Positions 1 to 8,626 of a stretch of 23,187 bases of DNA are shown one piece after another. The notes under the pieces were generated by a model that made no database searches, was not told the DNA's origin, and saw only the letters and a list, made by a program, of their open reading frames with translations. The translations under genes and the position numbers were made by a program. This DNA comes from a virus, in IMG/VR virus record IMGVR_UViG_3300032087_004408, positions 1 to 23,187 of that record, one strand, 5' to 3'. The first letter of the stretch is position 1. Every line of letters begins with the position of its first letter.

Positions 1-1686
1 GTAGAGCTAATCTCAGGAATAAAACTTGCGCCTTTTCAGGAAGTTACTCTAAAAGGTTTCTTCAATAGAAACTTTAATATGTGCGTTTGGGGACGCGGGT
101 GCGGCAAAACTTTTATTGCATCCGTATACTGCTTTCTCCAATGCATCTTCGAGCCTAATACAAAAATTCTTATAGCTGGCCCAACGTTTCGTACTGCTAG
201 ATTTATATTTCAAAACTTAGAAAAGATAGTAGAGAGCAAAGGGGCAGAACTACTGGCTCAAGCTTTCGGGGCCAAATCTAAACGTAACGATCAGTTCGAG
301 TGGAGAATAAACGGCGGAAGCATTACAGCGATACCTCTAAGCGGTGAAAAGATTCGTGGTTTTCGTGCTAACATTCTTGTGCTCGACGAGTATCTGCTAT
401 TACCAGAAGAGACTATTAAAACAGTTCTCATGCCGTTCTTGGTTGCTCCGCAAGACATGGCGGAAAGAATTAGAGTTAGAGAAATAGAAGACTCTTTAAT
501 TAAAAGCGGCAAGATGAAAGAGAAGGATAGAATGGTATTCGAAAATAAATCAAAGATGATAGCTCTATCCTCTGCTAGCTATAGCTTCGAAAATCTTTAC
601 AAAACATACAAGGAATGGATGGGTAATATCTATTCTGACGATATTTTAGACTCTAAATATTTTATATCCCAAATGGGATTTGACTCTGTACCGCCTGACA
701 TGATAGATAAAACTGTTATCGAAGAGGCTCAGTCAGGAGGCTCGTCTAACTCCTCTTTTCAGCGAGAATATTGCGCTCAATTTACAGATGGCAGCGACAG
801 CTACTTTAGCGCGAAGAAAATGCACGAGTGCACTGTCCCTGACGGAGAGGCACCGCATACTTTAATTACAGGAAACCCAGAAAAAGAATATATACTTGGT
901 ATTGACCCTAGTTTTAGCAATAGCCCAAGCTCCGATTACTTTGCGATGTCTCTGCTTGAGCTGGATGAAGGGTCGTATACCTTAGTGCATTCTTACGCTG
1001 TAGCTGGCGGCGATTTAAAAAATCATATTAAATATTTATTTTATCTTTATAAAAACTTTAATATAAAGATGATAATTATTGATAACGCAGGTTATCAATT
1101 TATTGATAGTGCCAACGAATCAGAAATTTTTAGAGAAGCAGGTCTAGAGATTAAATTTTTTGATTTTAACACTGAAAAGCAGGGTGTAGCTTACGATCAA
1201 GAACTTAAAAAAGTCAAAAGATTTTATAGCCCCAAAGATGACATTGTATGCTTCAAGCAAGTATTTAGTTCTGAGTTTTTAAGAAATGCTAATGAATACT
1301 TGCAATCCTGTATAGACCATAAAAGAATATTTTTTGCGTCTCGTACCGCAGCCTCTGGGAGTTTTTTCTCAAAAGTTTCGTCCACAAAAATTCCTCTTAA
1401 GTTGACTCACTTTAACGATATAGGAGAAATGATTGAAACTCAAGACGACTTAGTTTACCAAACTAAAAAGCAATGTGCTTTGATAGAAGTAAAGTCTACG
1501 GCGAAAGGAACTCAGAGTTTTGATTTACCCCAACATCTTCGTCGTAGCAATTCAGCTAATAGAGCCAGAAAAGATAATTACACTACATTAATGTTAGGGA
1601 ATTGGGCGGTAAAAGCCTATAATGATATGAAGAATGTAAAAGTCGAAGAAGTTAACGCGACTTTTATTCCAAGGATGATAGATTAA
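1..1686 (+). CDS. terL: Terminase large subunit (5' partial)
   Basis: This is the motor and nuclease that pumps phage DNA into the procapsid through the portal and cuts it. The frame is open from base 1, so the gene begins upstream; the first in-window ATG (79) lies immediately before the Walker A region and is not the true start. Counting from that ATG, Walker A is GRGCGKT at residues 5-11 and Walker B is ILVLDE at 99-104, with the catalytic Glu at 104. The RNase H-like nuclease domain follows, with acidic residues at D276 (GIDPSFS), D335 (IIIDNAG) and D456/D457 (QDDLVYQ). The in-window part is 561 residues, near full length for the family. The portal gene follows directly, the usual order. 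No small subunit is visible because the window starts here. Identification is firm. Confidence 0.95.
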   Translation, partial: VELISGIKLAPFQEVTLKGFFNRNFNMCVWGRGCGKTFIASVYCFLQCIFEPNTKILIAGPTFRTARFIFQNLEKIVESKGAELLAQAFGAKSKRNDQFEWRINGGSITAIPLSGEKIRGFRANILVLDEYLLLPEETIKTVLMPFLVAPQDMAERIRVREIEDSLIKSGKMKEKDRMVFENKSKMIALSSASYSFENLYKTYKEWMGNIYSDDILDSKYFISQMGFDSVPPDMIDKTVIEEAQSGGSSNSSFQREYCAQFTDGSDSYFSAKKMHECTVPDGEAPHTLITGNPEKEYILGIDPSFSNSPSSDYFAMSLLELDEGSYTLVHSYAVAGGDLKNHIKYLFYLYKNFNIKMIIIDNAGYQFIDSANESEIFREAGLEIKFFDFNTEKQGVAYDQELKKVKRFYSPKDDIVCFKQVFSSEFLRNANEYLQSCIDHKRIFFASRTAASGSFFSKVSSTKIPLKLTHFNDIGEMIETQDDLVYQTKKQCALIEVKSTAKGTQSFDLPQHLRRSNSANRARKDNYTTLMLGNWAVKAYNDMKNVKVEEVNATFIPRMID

Positions 1687-1693
1687 GTGTAAT
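1687..1693 (+). promoter_or_regulatory. Late-promoter-like motif GTGTAAT upstream of portal
   Basis: The motif starts on the base after the terminase stop codon and ends 11 bases before the portal ATG. It matches the AAGTGTAATA consensus found at six other unit heads in this window. There is no Shine-Dalgarno sequence between it and the ATG. If it acts as a -10 element, the transcript would start only a few bases before the ATG. The promoter role is inference from recurrence and position. Confidence 0.5.
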
Positions 1694-1704
1694 TTAAAAT
1701 TAAA

Positions 1705-3633
1705 ATGGCCGTTAAAAGAAAAGCTAACAACGAAAACTCTCTTAAGGAACCTCTGATGGCTGGAGGAGAGATTATTGAGACTGTTGCGTCGACTAGAACT
1801 AGACGCAACAAAGCCGGTCATATCGAAAGGACCGACAGGTACAGAAATATCGATGACGGTATAATTCCTTTCCGCTACTCTCAAGGGGTAACTAATAACT
1901 CTAGTTTAGATATCAGAGATACTATCGTTTTGTGCCAGAAAGCCTATTATAATTTTTCTGTATTCAGAAATACTATAGACTTAATGACAGAATTCTCAAT
2001 GAGCGAGATTTACTTTACGGGAGGCAGTAAAAAATCGAAAGATTTTTTCGATGCTCTGCTTCGTAAAATAAATATTAATAATTTACAAAGTAAATTTTTT
2101 AGGGAATATTATAGATCTGGCAATGTATTCATACATAGATTTGATGCTAATATTTCTAAGGCAGATGCAACAAGAATGTCTCAGACTTTCGGTTTAACGT
2201 CAGACGCCTCCTATACTCTCCCTGCGAGATACATTATTTTAAATCCGGCAGACATACAAATTTCTGGAAACATTACTTTTGCTACGGGCGAGTTCAGAAA
2301 AATCCTCACAGATTACGAACTAGAAAGATTACGCAATCCTCGCACAGAAGAAGATAGGCAAGTCCTCGAAAGCTTTGACGCGGACACTATTAAAAAAATA
2401 AAAGGACAAGGAGGTAAAAAGCCGGGGTATAACGCTGTTAGCATTCCTCTCCCCTTAGATAAAATAACAGCTGTATTTTACAAGAAGCAAGATTACGAGC
2501 CATTCGCTGTTCCTATGGGCTATCCTGTACTAGAAGACATTAACTGGAAACAGGAAATGAAGAAAATGGATATGGCTCTAACCCGCACAACAAACCAAGC
2601 TATACTCTTGGTTACGATGGGAACAGATCCAGAAAAAGGAGGAGTAAATCAAAAGAACTTGCAGGCTATGCAAAAACTTTTCGAGAATGAATCTGTAGGA
2701 CGGGTTCTAATTTCAGATTATACTACCCAAGCTAAATTTGTTATTCCTGATATAGCAGGCATCCTAGATCCCAAAAAGTATGAAGTGTGCAATCATGACA
2801 TACAAATGGGCCTCAATAACATTCTATTGAGCGATGAGAAGTTTGCCAACTCTAGCATCAAAGTGCAGGTGTTTATGGAAAGGCTTAATGAAGGTAGAAA
2901 AGTTTTTATCCATGACTTCCTAATGCCGGAGATAAAAAGAATCTCTAAGGAGATGGGCTTCAAAAACTATCCTACTCCTAACTTCGAAGACTTAGATTTA
3001 AGAGATAATTCTGTTTATGCAAGAGTCTATAGCAGATTGATAGAGTTGGGAGTGCTGACACCTGAAGAGGGTATACAAGCTATTGAGTCGGGACGTATGC
3101 CAACTTTCGACGAGTCTGTAGAATCCCAAGAGAAGTTTAAGGTATATAAAGACAACGGTTTATACGAGCCTGTTCTGGGTAACAAACCGCCGAAAGAAGC
3201 TCCCTCGCAAAAAGCTAAGCCAGTCCCCCAGCCGAAAGGCAGGCCAGAAGGTACCGGCAGACCAAAAGAAACCGACACAAAAAATCCGATCGGCCTGAAG
3301 GCTAATAAGCAATCAAGGTTTAGTTTAAGTAAAATACAAGATAATTTAAATTTGGCTGATAAGCTAAACTTAGAAGTCGAAGCTGCCTTAAGGCAACTAC
3401 ATAATAGAAAAAGGCTCAACAAAACTCAGAAGGAAATTGCTCAGCAGATTTCTAACATAGTAATTCACAATGAGGACCCGGAGAATTGGTTGGCGAAAGC
3501 TGGTAGATATGCAGCCGAACCAGTTGATAGAAATGACGACAGAGTAAAAGAAATTCAGTCTATAGCATACGAACATCAAGTAGACGATTTCTTAGCCGGG
3601 ATACTTTATTGCAGCAAGTATGATGGCGAATAA
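1705..3633 (+). CDS. Portal protein
   Basis: The portal is the dodecameric ring at the unique capsid vertex; it docks the terminase and later the tail. At 642 residues it is in the larger range for portals. Visible portal-like features are the helical stretch at about 76-100 (LCQKAYYNFSVFRNTIDLMT) followed by the wing segment at about 131-147 (FFREYYRSGNVFIHRF), and its place directly after terminase. The C-terminal part departs from a minimal portal: a Pro/Lys/Gly-rich linker at about 492-530 (RPEGTGRP) leads to a helical, charged tail domain of about 110 residues. The ATG has no clear Shine-Dalgarno sequence and sits just after a promoter-like motif. The stop overlaps the next start by one base, so the two genes are probably translationally coupled. 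The assignment rests on fold-like motifs and synteny. Confidence 0.85.
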   Translation: MAVKRKANNENSLKEPLMAGGEIIETVASTRTRRNKAGHIERTDRYRNIDDGIIPFRYSQGVTNNSSLDIRDTIVLCQKAYYNFSVFRNTIDLMTEFSMSEIYFTGGSKKSKDFFDALLRKININNLQSKFFREYYRSGNVFIHRFDANISKADATRMSQTFGLTSDASYTLPARYIILNPADIQISGNITFATGEFRKILTDYELERLRNPRTEEDRQVLESFDADTIKKIKGQGGKKPGYNAVSIPLPLDKITAVFYKKQDYEPFAVPMGYPVLEDINWKQEMKKMDMALTRTTNQAILLVTMGTDPEKGGVNQKNLQAMQKLFENESVGRVLISDYTTQAKFVIPDIAGILDPKKYEVCNHDIQMGLNNILLSDEKFANSSIKVQVFMERLNEGRKVFIHDFLMPEIKRISKEMGFKNYPTPNFEDLDLRDNSVYARVYSRLIELGVLTPEEGIQAIESGRMPTFDESVESQEKFKVYKDNGLYEPVLGNKPPKEAPSQKAKPVPQPKGRPEGTGRPKETDTKNPIGLKANKQSRFSLSKIQDNLNLADKLNLEVEAALRQLHNRKRLNKTQKEIAQQISNIVIHNEDPENWLAKAGRYAAEPVDRNDDRVKEIQSIAYEHQVDDFLAGILYCSKYDGE

Positions 3634-5015
3634 TGTCGACAATTATATACAACGCACAAGGTCTCTTTGTAGGACCATCCGGCGCTAACTTCCAAAGTTA
3701 TACAGGCGGACAACCAGTCTTTGACTATTCCGATCCAGTAACCACAGCAAACCTAATAAAACAAATTGATAGGGTTCAAGCTTTATCTTATGATATAACC
3801 CTGCCTCACACTCAAGTTACTCAGTTTAATACTAGATCTGTAGTAGATAGGCCAATAATAAATTCTCCAGAGGTTAGCTTTGGCTTCTCTTATTTACTTT
3901 CTGACGTTTCTAACGAACAAGAGATGGGGCTCTTCGTTAACTATGCTCAATTTGAAGAGCCTTTTTCTGGCGCTCCGTTCTTTTCTAATAATACTGGACA
4001 AAGCCTAATATCTGGATTCGCAGGAGAAGATGAGACAAGTTCTGATTTTAAAGACAAAAAAAACTATTACTTAGCCGTCAATGATAAACGAGAGGATCTT
4101 TTTACTGGCACGAATTTAGAAGACTTGACAAAAAGATCTAGTTCATCTTACGAGATAGATTTTGAAGCACCGAATCATAAAGTTATATGCTTTGGGAATT
4201 GCTATATGGTGTCTTATTCAGTTGAGGCTTCTGTGGGAGCTTTCCCAAGAGCAGAAGTTTCTTTCGTTGCAGAGAACATTATGTTCGAAACCAGCGGGAG
4301 CGGCTTCTTAAGTCCTACTATAGAAACTAAAAGCGGTGCGCAAATTAATAATTTAAATTCTGTCATACCAAATAGAATAAATAACAACCCTATATCTGTT
4401 GTACGTCCGGGAGATATAAATTTTACGACCGATTCTTTTTCTGGACTAGGTGTTGACTTCGCTAATCTACATTTAGAATCTTATGTAATATCGTTTGACA
4501 TACCTAGGGGCGCGGAGACCAACTTGGGATATAAGTTTCCTTTAAGTAGAAAACTCACTTATCCGATACCCGTTTCAATTGACTTAAATGGGATTGTAGA
4601 AAAGATGAGCTCGGGGTCTTTAATTGATTTAGTTAATTTAAATCAAGATTATGATTTCTCTATAGATTTAAATATGCCCGGGCAAACATGCGCAACTACT
4701 ACGACAGGAATAAAACATGCTAGCGTGCAAGCTTTTGAGGACAGAAACATACCATTAATAAAGTATACTCTTAATAAAGCCAAGTTAAATTCTTTTACTT
4801 ACGATTCTTCAATAGGAAGTAATAAAACATTCTCCGCATCGTTTAGCACTGAACTCGACCCAGACGATTTGACGAGAGGTTTATTTATAAGCGGATTGAT
4901 AGGTCAACGAAAGCTAGAAGATTTCCATTTATTAGAAGGGGGAGATAACGAAAGCTTCTATCTCCTCTTAGAAGACGAAAGCGGAATAATCGTAGATAAC
5001 ATGGTTGCTCGTTAA
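3633..5015 (+). CDS. Internally duplicated tail-tube-like virion protein
   Basis: This 460-residue protein is rich in beta-type sequence and probably a tail or connector component. Two halves carry the same pattern. Residues about 51-85 read YDITLPHTQV...RPIINSPEVSFGF, and residues about 278-320 read YVISFDIPRG...RKLTYPIPVSIDL: a paired-strand element, a Thr/Asn-Arg turn, then a conserved Pro and strand. This resembles two-domain tail tube subunits, but I do not recognise a specific family. It overlaps the portal stop by one base (TAATG) and is followed by a fibre gene. Alternatives are a neck, sheath-like or baseplate protein. The coding call is certain; the function is tentative. Confidence 0.5.
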   Translation: MSTIIYNAQGLFVGPSGANFQSYTGGQPVFDYSDPVTTANLIKQIDRVQALSYDITLPHTQVTQFNTRSVVDRPIINSPEVSFGFSYLLSDVSNEQEMGLFVNYAQFEEPFSGAPFFSNNTGQSLISGFAGEDETSSDFKDKKNYYLAVNDKREDLFTGTNLEDLTKRSSSSYEIDFEAPNHKVICFGNCYMVSYSVEASVGAFPRAEVSFVAENIMFETSGSGFLSPTIETKSGAQINNLNSVIPNRINNNPISVVRPGDINFTTDSFSGLGVDFANLHLESYVISFDIPRGAETNLGYKFPLSRKLTYPIPVSIDLNGIVEKMSSGSLIDLVNLNQDYDFSIDLNMPGQTCATTTTGIKHASVQAFEDRNIPLIKYTLNKAKLNSFTYDSSIGSNKTFSASFSTELDPDDLTRGLFISGLIGQRKLEDFHLLEGGDNESFYLLLEDESGIIVDNMVAR

Positions 5016-5019
5016 AAAA

Positions 5020-5028
5020 GTGTATAAT
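5020..5028 (+). promoter_or_regulatory. Late-promoter-like motif GTGTATAAT upstream of first fibre gene
   Basis: The motif lies 4 bases after the stop of the preceding gene and 16 bases before the ATG at 5045. Its core contains a perfect bacterial -10 hexamer, TATAAT, preceded by TG. Unlike the portal site, there is a good ribosome binding site between it and the start (AAGGA at 5033-5037). This is one of seven related motifs in the window. Confidence 0.55.
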
Positions 5029-5044
5029 ATATAAGGAATAAGGA

Positions 5045-7732
5045 ATGCCAAATAAAAAGATATCTCAGCTTTCTACGATTTCTCCGGTACCAACTGGAGG
5101 GCTTATGCTCGTTTCTAATGGTGGAGTTAGTAGGAGCGCAACAGTAAAAGATGTTGCAGAGGCTATAACTGACTCTGTCACCACGTTTACAGGCATGTCC
5201 GACACTCCAGATGCCATCAGTGGAAATATGTTTGTCGTTGGCAATCCCGGAGGAACAGAATTAATTTTTACAAAAAACCTAAATTTAGGAACAGGAACTT
5301 TTGTAGAAACTTCGCAGACTGGTGACTTTATAGGCACTGCGGAGACTGGGAACTTTCTTTTTGAGTCTAGCCCCTCTGGGACATATTCCACACAGTTTGA
5401 CGTAACTCAAGCCGGGGGCAAGTATCTTTTAAGCGAGGTGACTGGGGCTAGTCATGCGGCCACAACACAAGTCCAACAACTACAGATAAACTTACAAAGA
5501 GGTAACACTTATAAGTTCAGAACAGATTCTAGTACAAACGGTCATCCTTTTATTTTTGTCACCGAAGGGTTAGGTGGTGGATATACTTACGAGTATACTT
5601 CGGGCATTACCAACTCTAGGGCTCAAAATGGAACTGCTCTATATTTCAGGGTGCCTCAGTCTGCCCCTAGCAATTTATTCTATCAATGCGGTGTTCATTC
5701 AAACATGGGCGCAAGAGTAAATATATATGACAATACAGGTAACCTAGTCGACACTTCTATGACTGGGTCATTTTTAACTTCGGCGGATACAGGTATTCTT
5801 GTCGGAGTAAATCAAACTGGCGATTTTCTAACCTCGGCAAATACAGGAATACTTGTAGGCGTCAATCAAACAGGTAATTTTGTAGATACTTCTGCTACAG
5901 GAAACATATTAGTAGGAAAAGAAGAGACGGGAGTTTTTCCCACAGGAGAAGGCACTAGCGGCTACTTCGCTAAATGGACGGCGTCAGGAGTTTTAAGTAC
6001 TGGACTAGTATTAGAAGATAGCGCAAGCTTCCATCCCTATACTGATAAAAATTTAGGTAAATCGAATAAAAGATGGGGCAGACTTTTTTGTAAAACTATA
6101 GACGCCGTAAATGATGGATTTACTTTCATAGAATCAGAAACCACTAGTGCCACAAGCAGTGCAGTTGTTAGATCTGTGAATAGCGATGGGAACTATTTAA
6201 ATTTAAGAGCTGCTTCCACGGGAGACTCAACTTTAAATATTGGTTCGGGCCACTATGCTATTTACGGTACGCAGTCTGGCAAGAAGATGTTTATAGGTAA
6301 TCAGCAAGACTTATATTTTCATGCTGACACAGGCAGTATTACTTCTTCGGGCGCAAATTATATAGCCGAGTTTTTACACACTGGCCAAATAAAGTTAAAT
6401 AAAAAAGTAACATTTAGCGATGCCTATACATTCCCAACAGGTGACGGCTCAGCCAAAAACTTGTTAGCTACGGATGGAGCAGGTAATATATCTTTCTCGG
6501 GAGCAGAAGGAATAACAGGCGGGCTCGCGGCCACATTCGTAGACTTAAATGATACTCCTTCGAGCTTAGGTACCGAAGGTCAATCTCTAGTTGTCGCAGT
6601 AGGAGGAACGTCATTAACTTTCTCTGGAGTTGCTGGGGGTGGAGGTGGCGGCGGTTTAACAGGTACGTTTGTCTCAGCTTTAAACGACACCCCTTCTACT
6701 TACGCAGGCAATGCGAATAGTCTCGTAATTGTTAACACTGGAGCGAATGGAATCGCTTTTAAATCTAGCGGTGAGTTTGTAGGCTCTTCTCAAACTGGTA
6801 ATTTCGTAGACCAAGATATGACTGGTAGCCTTGTTAGCACTGCCATGACTGGTCAGTTAGTCGATAAGGTAACTACTGGTAATTTATTAGTCGGTATAAA
6901 TATGACCGGCGACTTTGTTACCACAGGTCAAACAGGCGATTTTGTAACTGATTCGGATACAGGAAATCTTTTAGGTACAGAGTTTACCGGCCAAGTTCAT
7001 TCAGGTATATACTCGGATTATTCCGCCGAATATAATGTTAATATTAATACTAGCGCAGGTTATATAGAGATTAACGAAACTAGGCCTTTGGATTCTGGTC
7101 AACTTGAAATGGTCGTAAAGCCCGAGTTAGTTTTACATAAAGGGAATACATATAAATTTAACATAACTGGCGGGACAGGAGCGTTCTTTGGAATTTCAAC
7201 AGGCCTTAATGAATATAGTAACGTGGGTCTTTACAATTCTGGCCAGCAAGATTTAGGTATCGCTAAAGGCATAACAGAAAGTTACTTCTTTAGAGTGCCA
7301 CAAAATTCTCCAAAGTATCTAGCTTATAATGCTTTTACTACTAGAACGCCTTCAGTAGCTGGGCATGGTTTGTCTAACTTAGGTAATTATATAAAAACTT
7401 CAGATGATGCGACTAAAGTATTCAGCGGAGAAAATTCAATTATAGATTGGAATAGTGGCAACGTGCAATACGCGACTGTTAGCACAGGAACAGATTTCAA
7501 CTTTTCTAATGTTAGAGAGGGTCAAGTCTTAAAGATGTATGTGCAGAATAGAGCAGCCACTGCTGTGAATTGCAATTTTATTTCTGGAAGTCCTAACGCA
7601 GTTATAACTCCCGTATTTGGAGGGTTAACTAATACTTTCCCAGAGGTTGGAGGACAAAAAACTAATTTGTATGAATTTACGAAAGTGCATACTGGTATTT
7701 TCGCAGAATATAAAACAGGATATATCTTCTAA
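5045..7732 (+). CDS. Modular tail-fibre or virion surface protein with cupredoxin-like domain
   Basis: This 895-residue protein is a chain of repeat modules typical of phage fibres. Residues 1-40 (KKISQL...LVSNGG...ATVKDVAEAI) form an N-terminal anchor of the type shared by the fibre at 19906. Modules built on DTP (GMSDTP, DLNDTP, ALNDTP) occur near residues 57, 500 and 545. Two blocks of nine-residue TG repeats lie at about 240-295 and 584-656. Two related domains at about 114-230 and 657-780 each contain GNTYKF followed by FRVPQ; only the first keeps the copper-type ligands H167, C215, H218 and M221. A Gly-rich linker precedes residue 540. AAGGA seven bases upstream supports the start. The stop overlaps the next ATG. 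The role is inferred as virion-surface attachment or decoration; the target is unknown. Confidence 0.7.
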   Translation: MPNKKISQLSTISPVPTGGLMLVSNGGVSRSATVKDVAEAITDSVTTFTGMSDTPDAISGNMFVVGNPGGTELIFTKNLNLGTGTFVETSQTGDFIGTAETGNFLFESSPSGTYSTQFDVTQAGGKYLLSEVTGASHAATTQVQQLQINLQRGNTYKFRTDSSTNGHPFIFVTEGLGGGYTYEYTSGITNSRAQNGTALYFRVPQSAPSNLFYQCGVHSNMGARVNIYDNTGNLVDTSMTGSFLTSADTGILVGVNQTGDFLTSANTGILVGVNQTGNFVDTSATGNILVGKEETGVFPTGEGTSGYFAKWTASGVLSTGLVLEDSASFHPYTDKNLGKSNKRWGRLFCKTIDAVNDGFTFIESETTSATSSAVVRSVNSDGNYLNLRAASTGDSTLNIGSGHYAIYGTQSGKKMFIGNQQDLYFHADTGSITSSGANYIAEFLHTGQIKLNKKVTFSDAYTFPTGDGSAKNLLATDGAGNISFSGAEGITGGLAATFVDLNDTPSSLGTEGQSLVVAVGGTSLTFSGVAGGGGGGGLTGTFVSALNDTPSTYAGNANSLVIVNTGANGIAFKSSGEFVGSSQTGNFVDQDMTGSLVSTAMTGQLVDKVTTGNLLVGINMTGDFVTTGQTGDFVTDSDTGNLLGTEFTGQVHSGIYSDYSAEYNVNINTSAGYIEINETRPLDSGQLEMVVKPELVLHKGNTYKFNITGGTGAFFGISTGLNEYSNVGLYNSGQQDLGIAKGITESYFFRVPQNSPKYLAYNAFTTRTPSVAGHGLSNLGNYIKTSDDATKVFSGENSIIDWNSGNVQYATVSTGTDFNFSNVREGQVLKMYVQNRAATAVNCNFISGSPNAVITPVFGGLTNTFPEVGGQKTNLYEFTKVHTGIFAEYKTGYIF
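5384..5732 (+). other. Cupredoxin-like domain with intact type 1 copper ligand set
   Basis: Within the fibre, residues about 114-229 form a beta domain with H167 in GHPFIF and a C-terminal loop C215-x2-H218-x2-M221 (YQCGVHSNMG). His, Cys, His, Met is the ligand set of type 1 blue copper proteins, and the 48-residue gap between the first His and the Cys is close to that of plastocyanin. Whether copper is bound is inference. Confidence 0.5.
5762..5926 (+). repeat. Nine-residue TG repeats, block 1
   Basis: Six consecutive units begin with Thr-Gly at bases 5762, 5789, 5816, 5843, 5870 and 5897. The first five are 27 bases long and the sixth 30. The units alternate between TG-x-F-L-T-S-A-x and TG-I-L-V-G-V-N-Q, giving an 18-residue super-repeat. 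The Thr-Gly turn and alternating hydrophobic positions suggest a regular beta structure. Confidence 0.8.
6794..7012 (+). repeat. Nine-residue TG repeats, block 2
   Basis: Eight Thr-Gly units begin at 6794, 6821, 6848, 6875, 6905, 6932, 6959 and 6986. All are 27 bases except the fourth, which has one extra codon. The pattern is TG-x-[FL]-[VL]-x4. Block 1 has the same unit, and a short run of it occurs in the fibre gene at 19906 (about bases 20344-20430). Confidence 0.8.
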
Positions 7733-8187
7733 TGCCTGACTATACGAGATACGCTGGCGATAGGTTTGTAGGGCCAACGGGAATCGGCTCTTTCCCCATG
7801 GATGTTTCTGATGGGGCTCTACTAGCAACCACAGGATCTCTGGCTCAAGATAATGGCATATATATTAAAATCTTAGGAAACTGGACTAAGGTAACAGAGT
7901 CAGCGTTCATACAAGAGACAGGTATAACCACAGGCGTTACAGATGAAATTCTTTTAACAGGCATAACTGGAGTTCTTGCTATTAAAGGTACTCACGCAGG
8001 GCAGTCAGATGGGGGCGAGGTATTCAATCTATCAGTTAGCGAACAAGTCAGATGTTTTGTAGGTGGAGCGATTCAAGGGCCTGATAAGTATACTTTGTCC
8101 AACACAGGACCCGGAGGAACACCCAAAATTCAATTTACAAATAACATACTTTCTGGGGTCAGAACTCAGGTTCTCTATAACGTTTAG
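7732..8187 (+). CDS. Small virion or fibre-associated protein
   Basis: This 151-residue, beta-rich protein is translated from an ATG overlapping the upstream fibre stop by one base, so the pair is likely made together. Its C-terminal half (VRCFVGGAIQGPDKYTLS then a final strand LSGVRTQVLYN) resembles the short module VxVNGxxQxxxxY seen twice in the fibre at 19906. This suggests a cap, chaperone or accessory subunit for the fibre. I see no catalytic motif, signal peptide or membrane segment. The coding call is strong; the function is inferred only from position and the weak module resemblance. Confidence 0.6.
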   Translation: MPDYTRYAGDRFVGPTGIGSFPMDVSDGALLATTGSLAQDNGIYIKILGNWTKVTESAFIQETGITTGVTDEILLTGITGVLAIKGTHAGQSDGGEVFNLSVSEQVRCFVGGAIQGPDKYTLSNTGPGGTPKIQFTNNILSGVRTQVLYNV

Positions 8188-8190
8188 GGT

Positions 8191-8197
8191 GTGTAAT
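8191..8197 (+). promoter_or_regulatory. Late-promoter-like motif GTGTAAT upstream of lysis cassette
   Basis: The motif lies 3 bases after a stop codon and 10 bases before the ATG at 8208, with no clear Shine-Dalgarno sequence between. It matches the consensus at other unit heads and would give the lysis genes their own transcript start. Confidence 0.5.
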
Positions 8198-8207
8198 AGA
8201 TTTTGGT

Positions 8208-8414
8208 ATGAAAGCACTTTCAGGCAAAAAAACTTACTTTACCGCTGGTGCAGCGGTTTTGACGGCTCTCGGCGCATATTTCGCTGGAGAGGTAGATATG
8301 CAGACAACTATATCTGCACTATTCGCATCGTTAATGGCTATTTTTCTTAGAAAAGGAATTACTTCCGAGGCTAAAAAGGCCGCGGCCCCAGCAGAAGAAA
8401 AGCAAGCAGAGTAA
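8208..8414 (+). CDS. Holin-like small membrane protein
   Basis: This 68-residue protein has two hydrophobic segments, about residues 9-27 (YFTAGAAVLTALGAYFAG) and 33-48 (ISALFASLMAIFLRKG), joined by a short acidic turn. A charged Ala/Lys/Glu-rich cytoplasmic tail follows. This is the class II holin layout, in which the protein oligomerises in the inner membrane and opens holes at lysis time. The stop overlaps the next ATG (TAATG), and the next two genes look like a spanin pair, which supports a lysis role. Many small phage membrane proteins look similar, so it could be a different membrane protein. Confidence 0.65.
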   Translation: MKALSGKKTYFTAGAAVLTALGAYFAGEVDMQTTISALFASLMAIFLRKGITSEAKKAAAPAEEKQAE

Positions 8415-8626
8415 TGTCTTGGCTCAAGTCTATCTTAGCCATACTTGGCTCTTTGTTCAAAGTAATAGATAAAAAAACTTTGTCATATGAGGAAAAAGTA
8501 GATAAGATAAATAGAGACAAGAAGGAACAAATAAAAGATGATTGGAAAAATACTCAAGACGAAATTGATCGTGCCTTTCGCGCTGCTAAGTCTCGCAACA
8601 GGATGCAAGACAGCAAAAGCGAATAG
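8414..8626 (+). CDS. Inner-membrane spanin (Rz-like) candidate
   Basis: Inner spanins sit in the inner membrane and reach across the periplasm to an outer-membrane lipoprotein partner, fusing the two membranes in the last step of lysis. This 70-residue protein has an N-terminal hydrophobic segment (about 3-18, WLKSILAILGSLFKVI) and then a long charged helix (about 24-68) with coiled-coil character. It is shorter than lambda Rz. The strongest support is context: a lipoprotein gene starts inside it in the +1 frame, as Rz1 does within Rz, and a holin-like gene precedes it. Confidence 0.6.
   Translation: MSWLKSILAILGSLFKVIDKKTLSYEEKVDKINRDKKEQIKDDWKNTQDEIDRAFRAAKSRNRMQDSKSE

Noticed and set aside
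8063-8350. Plus-strand open frame overlapping the small virion protein and holin-like gene
   Set aside because: It overlaps two better-supported genes in another frame, has no ribosome binding site and no recognisable features.
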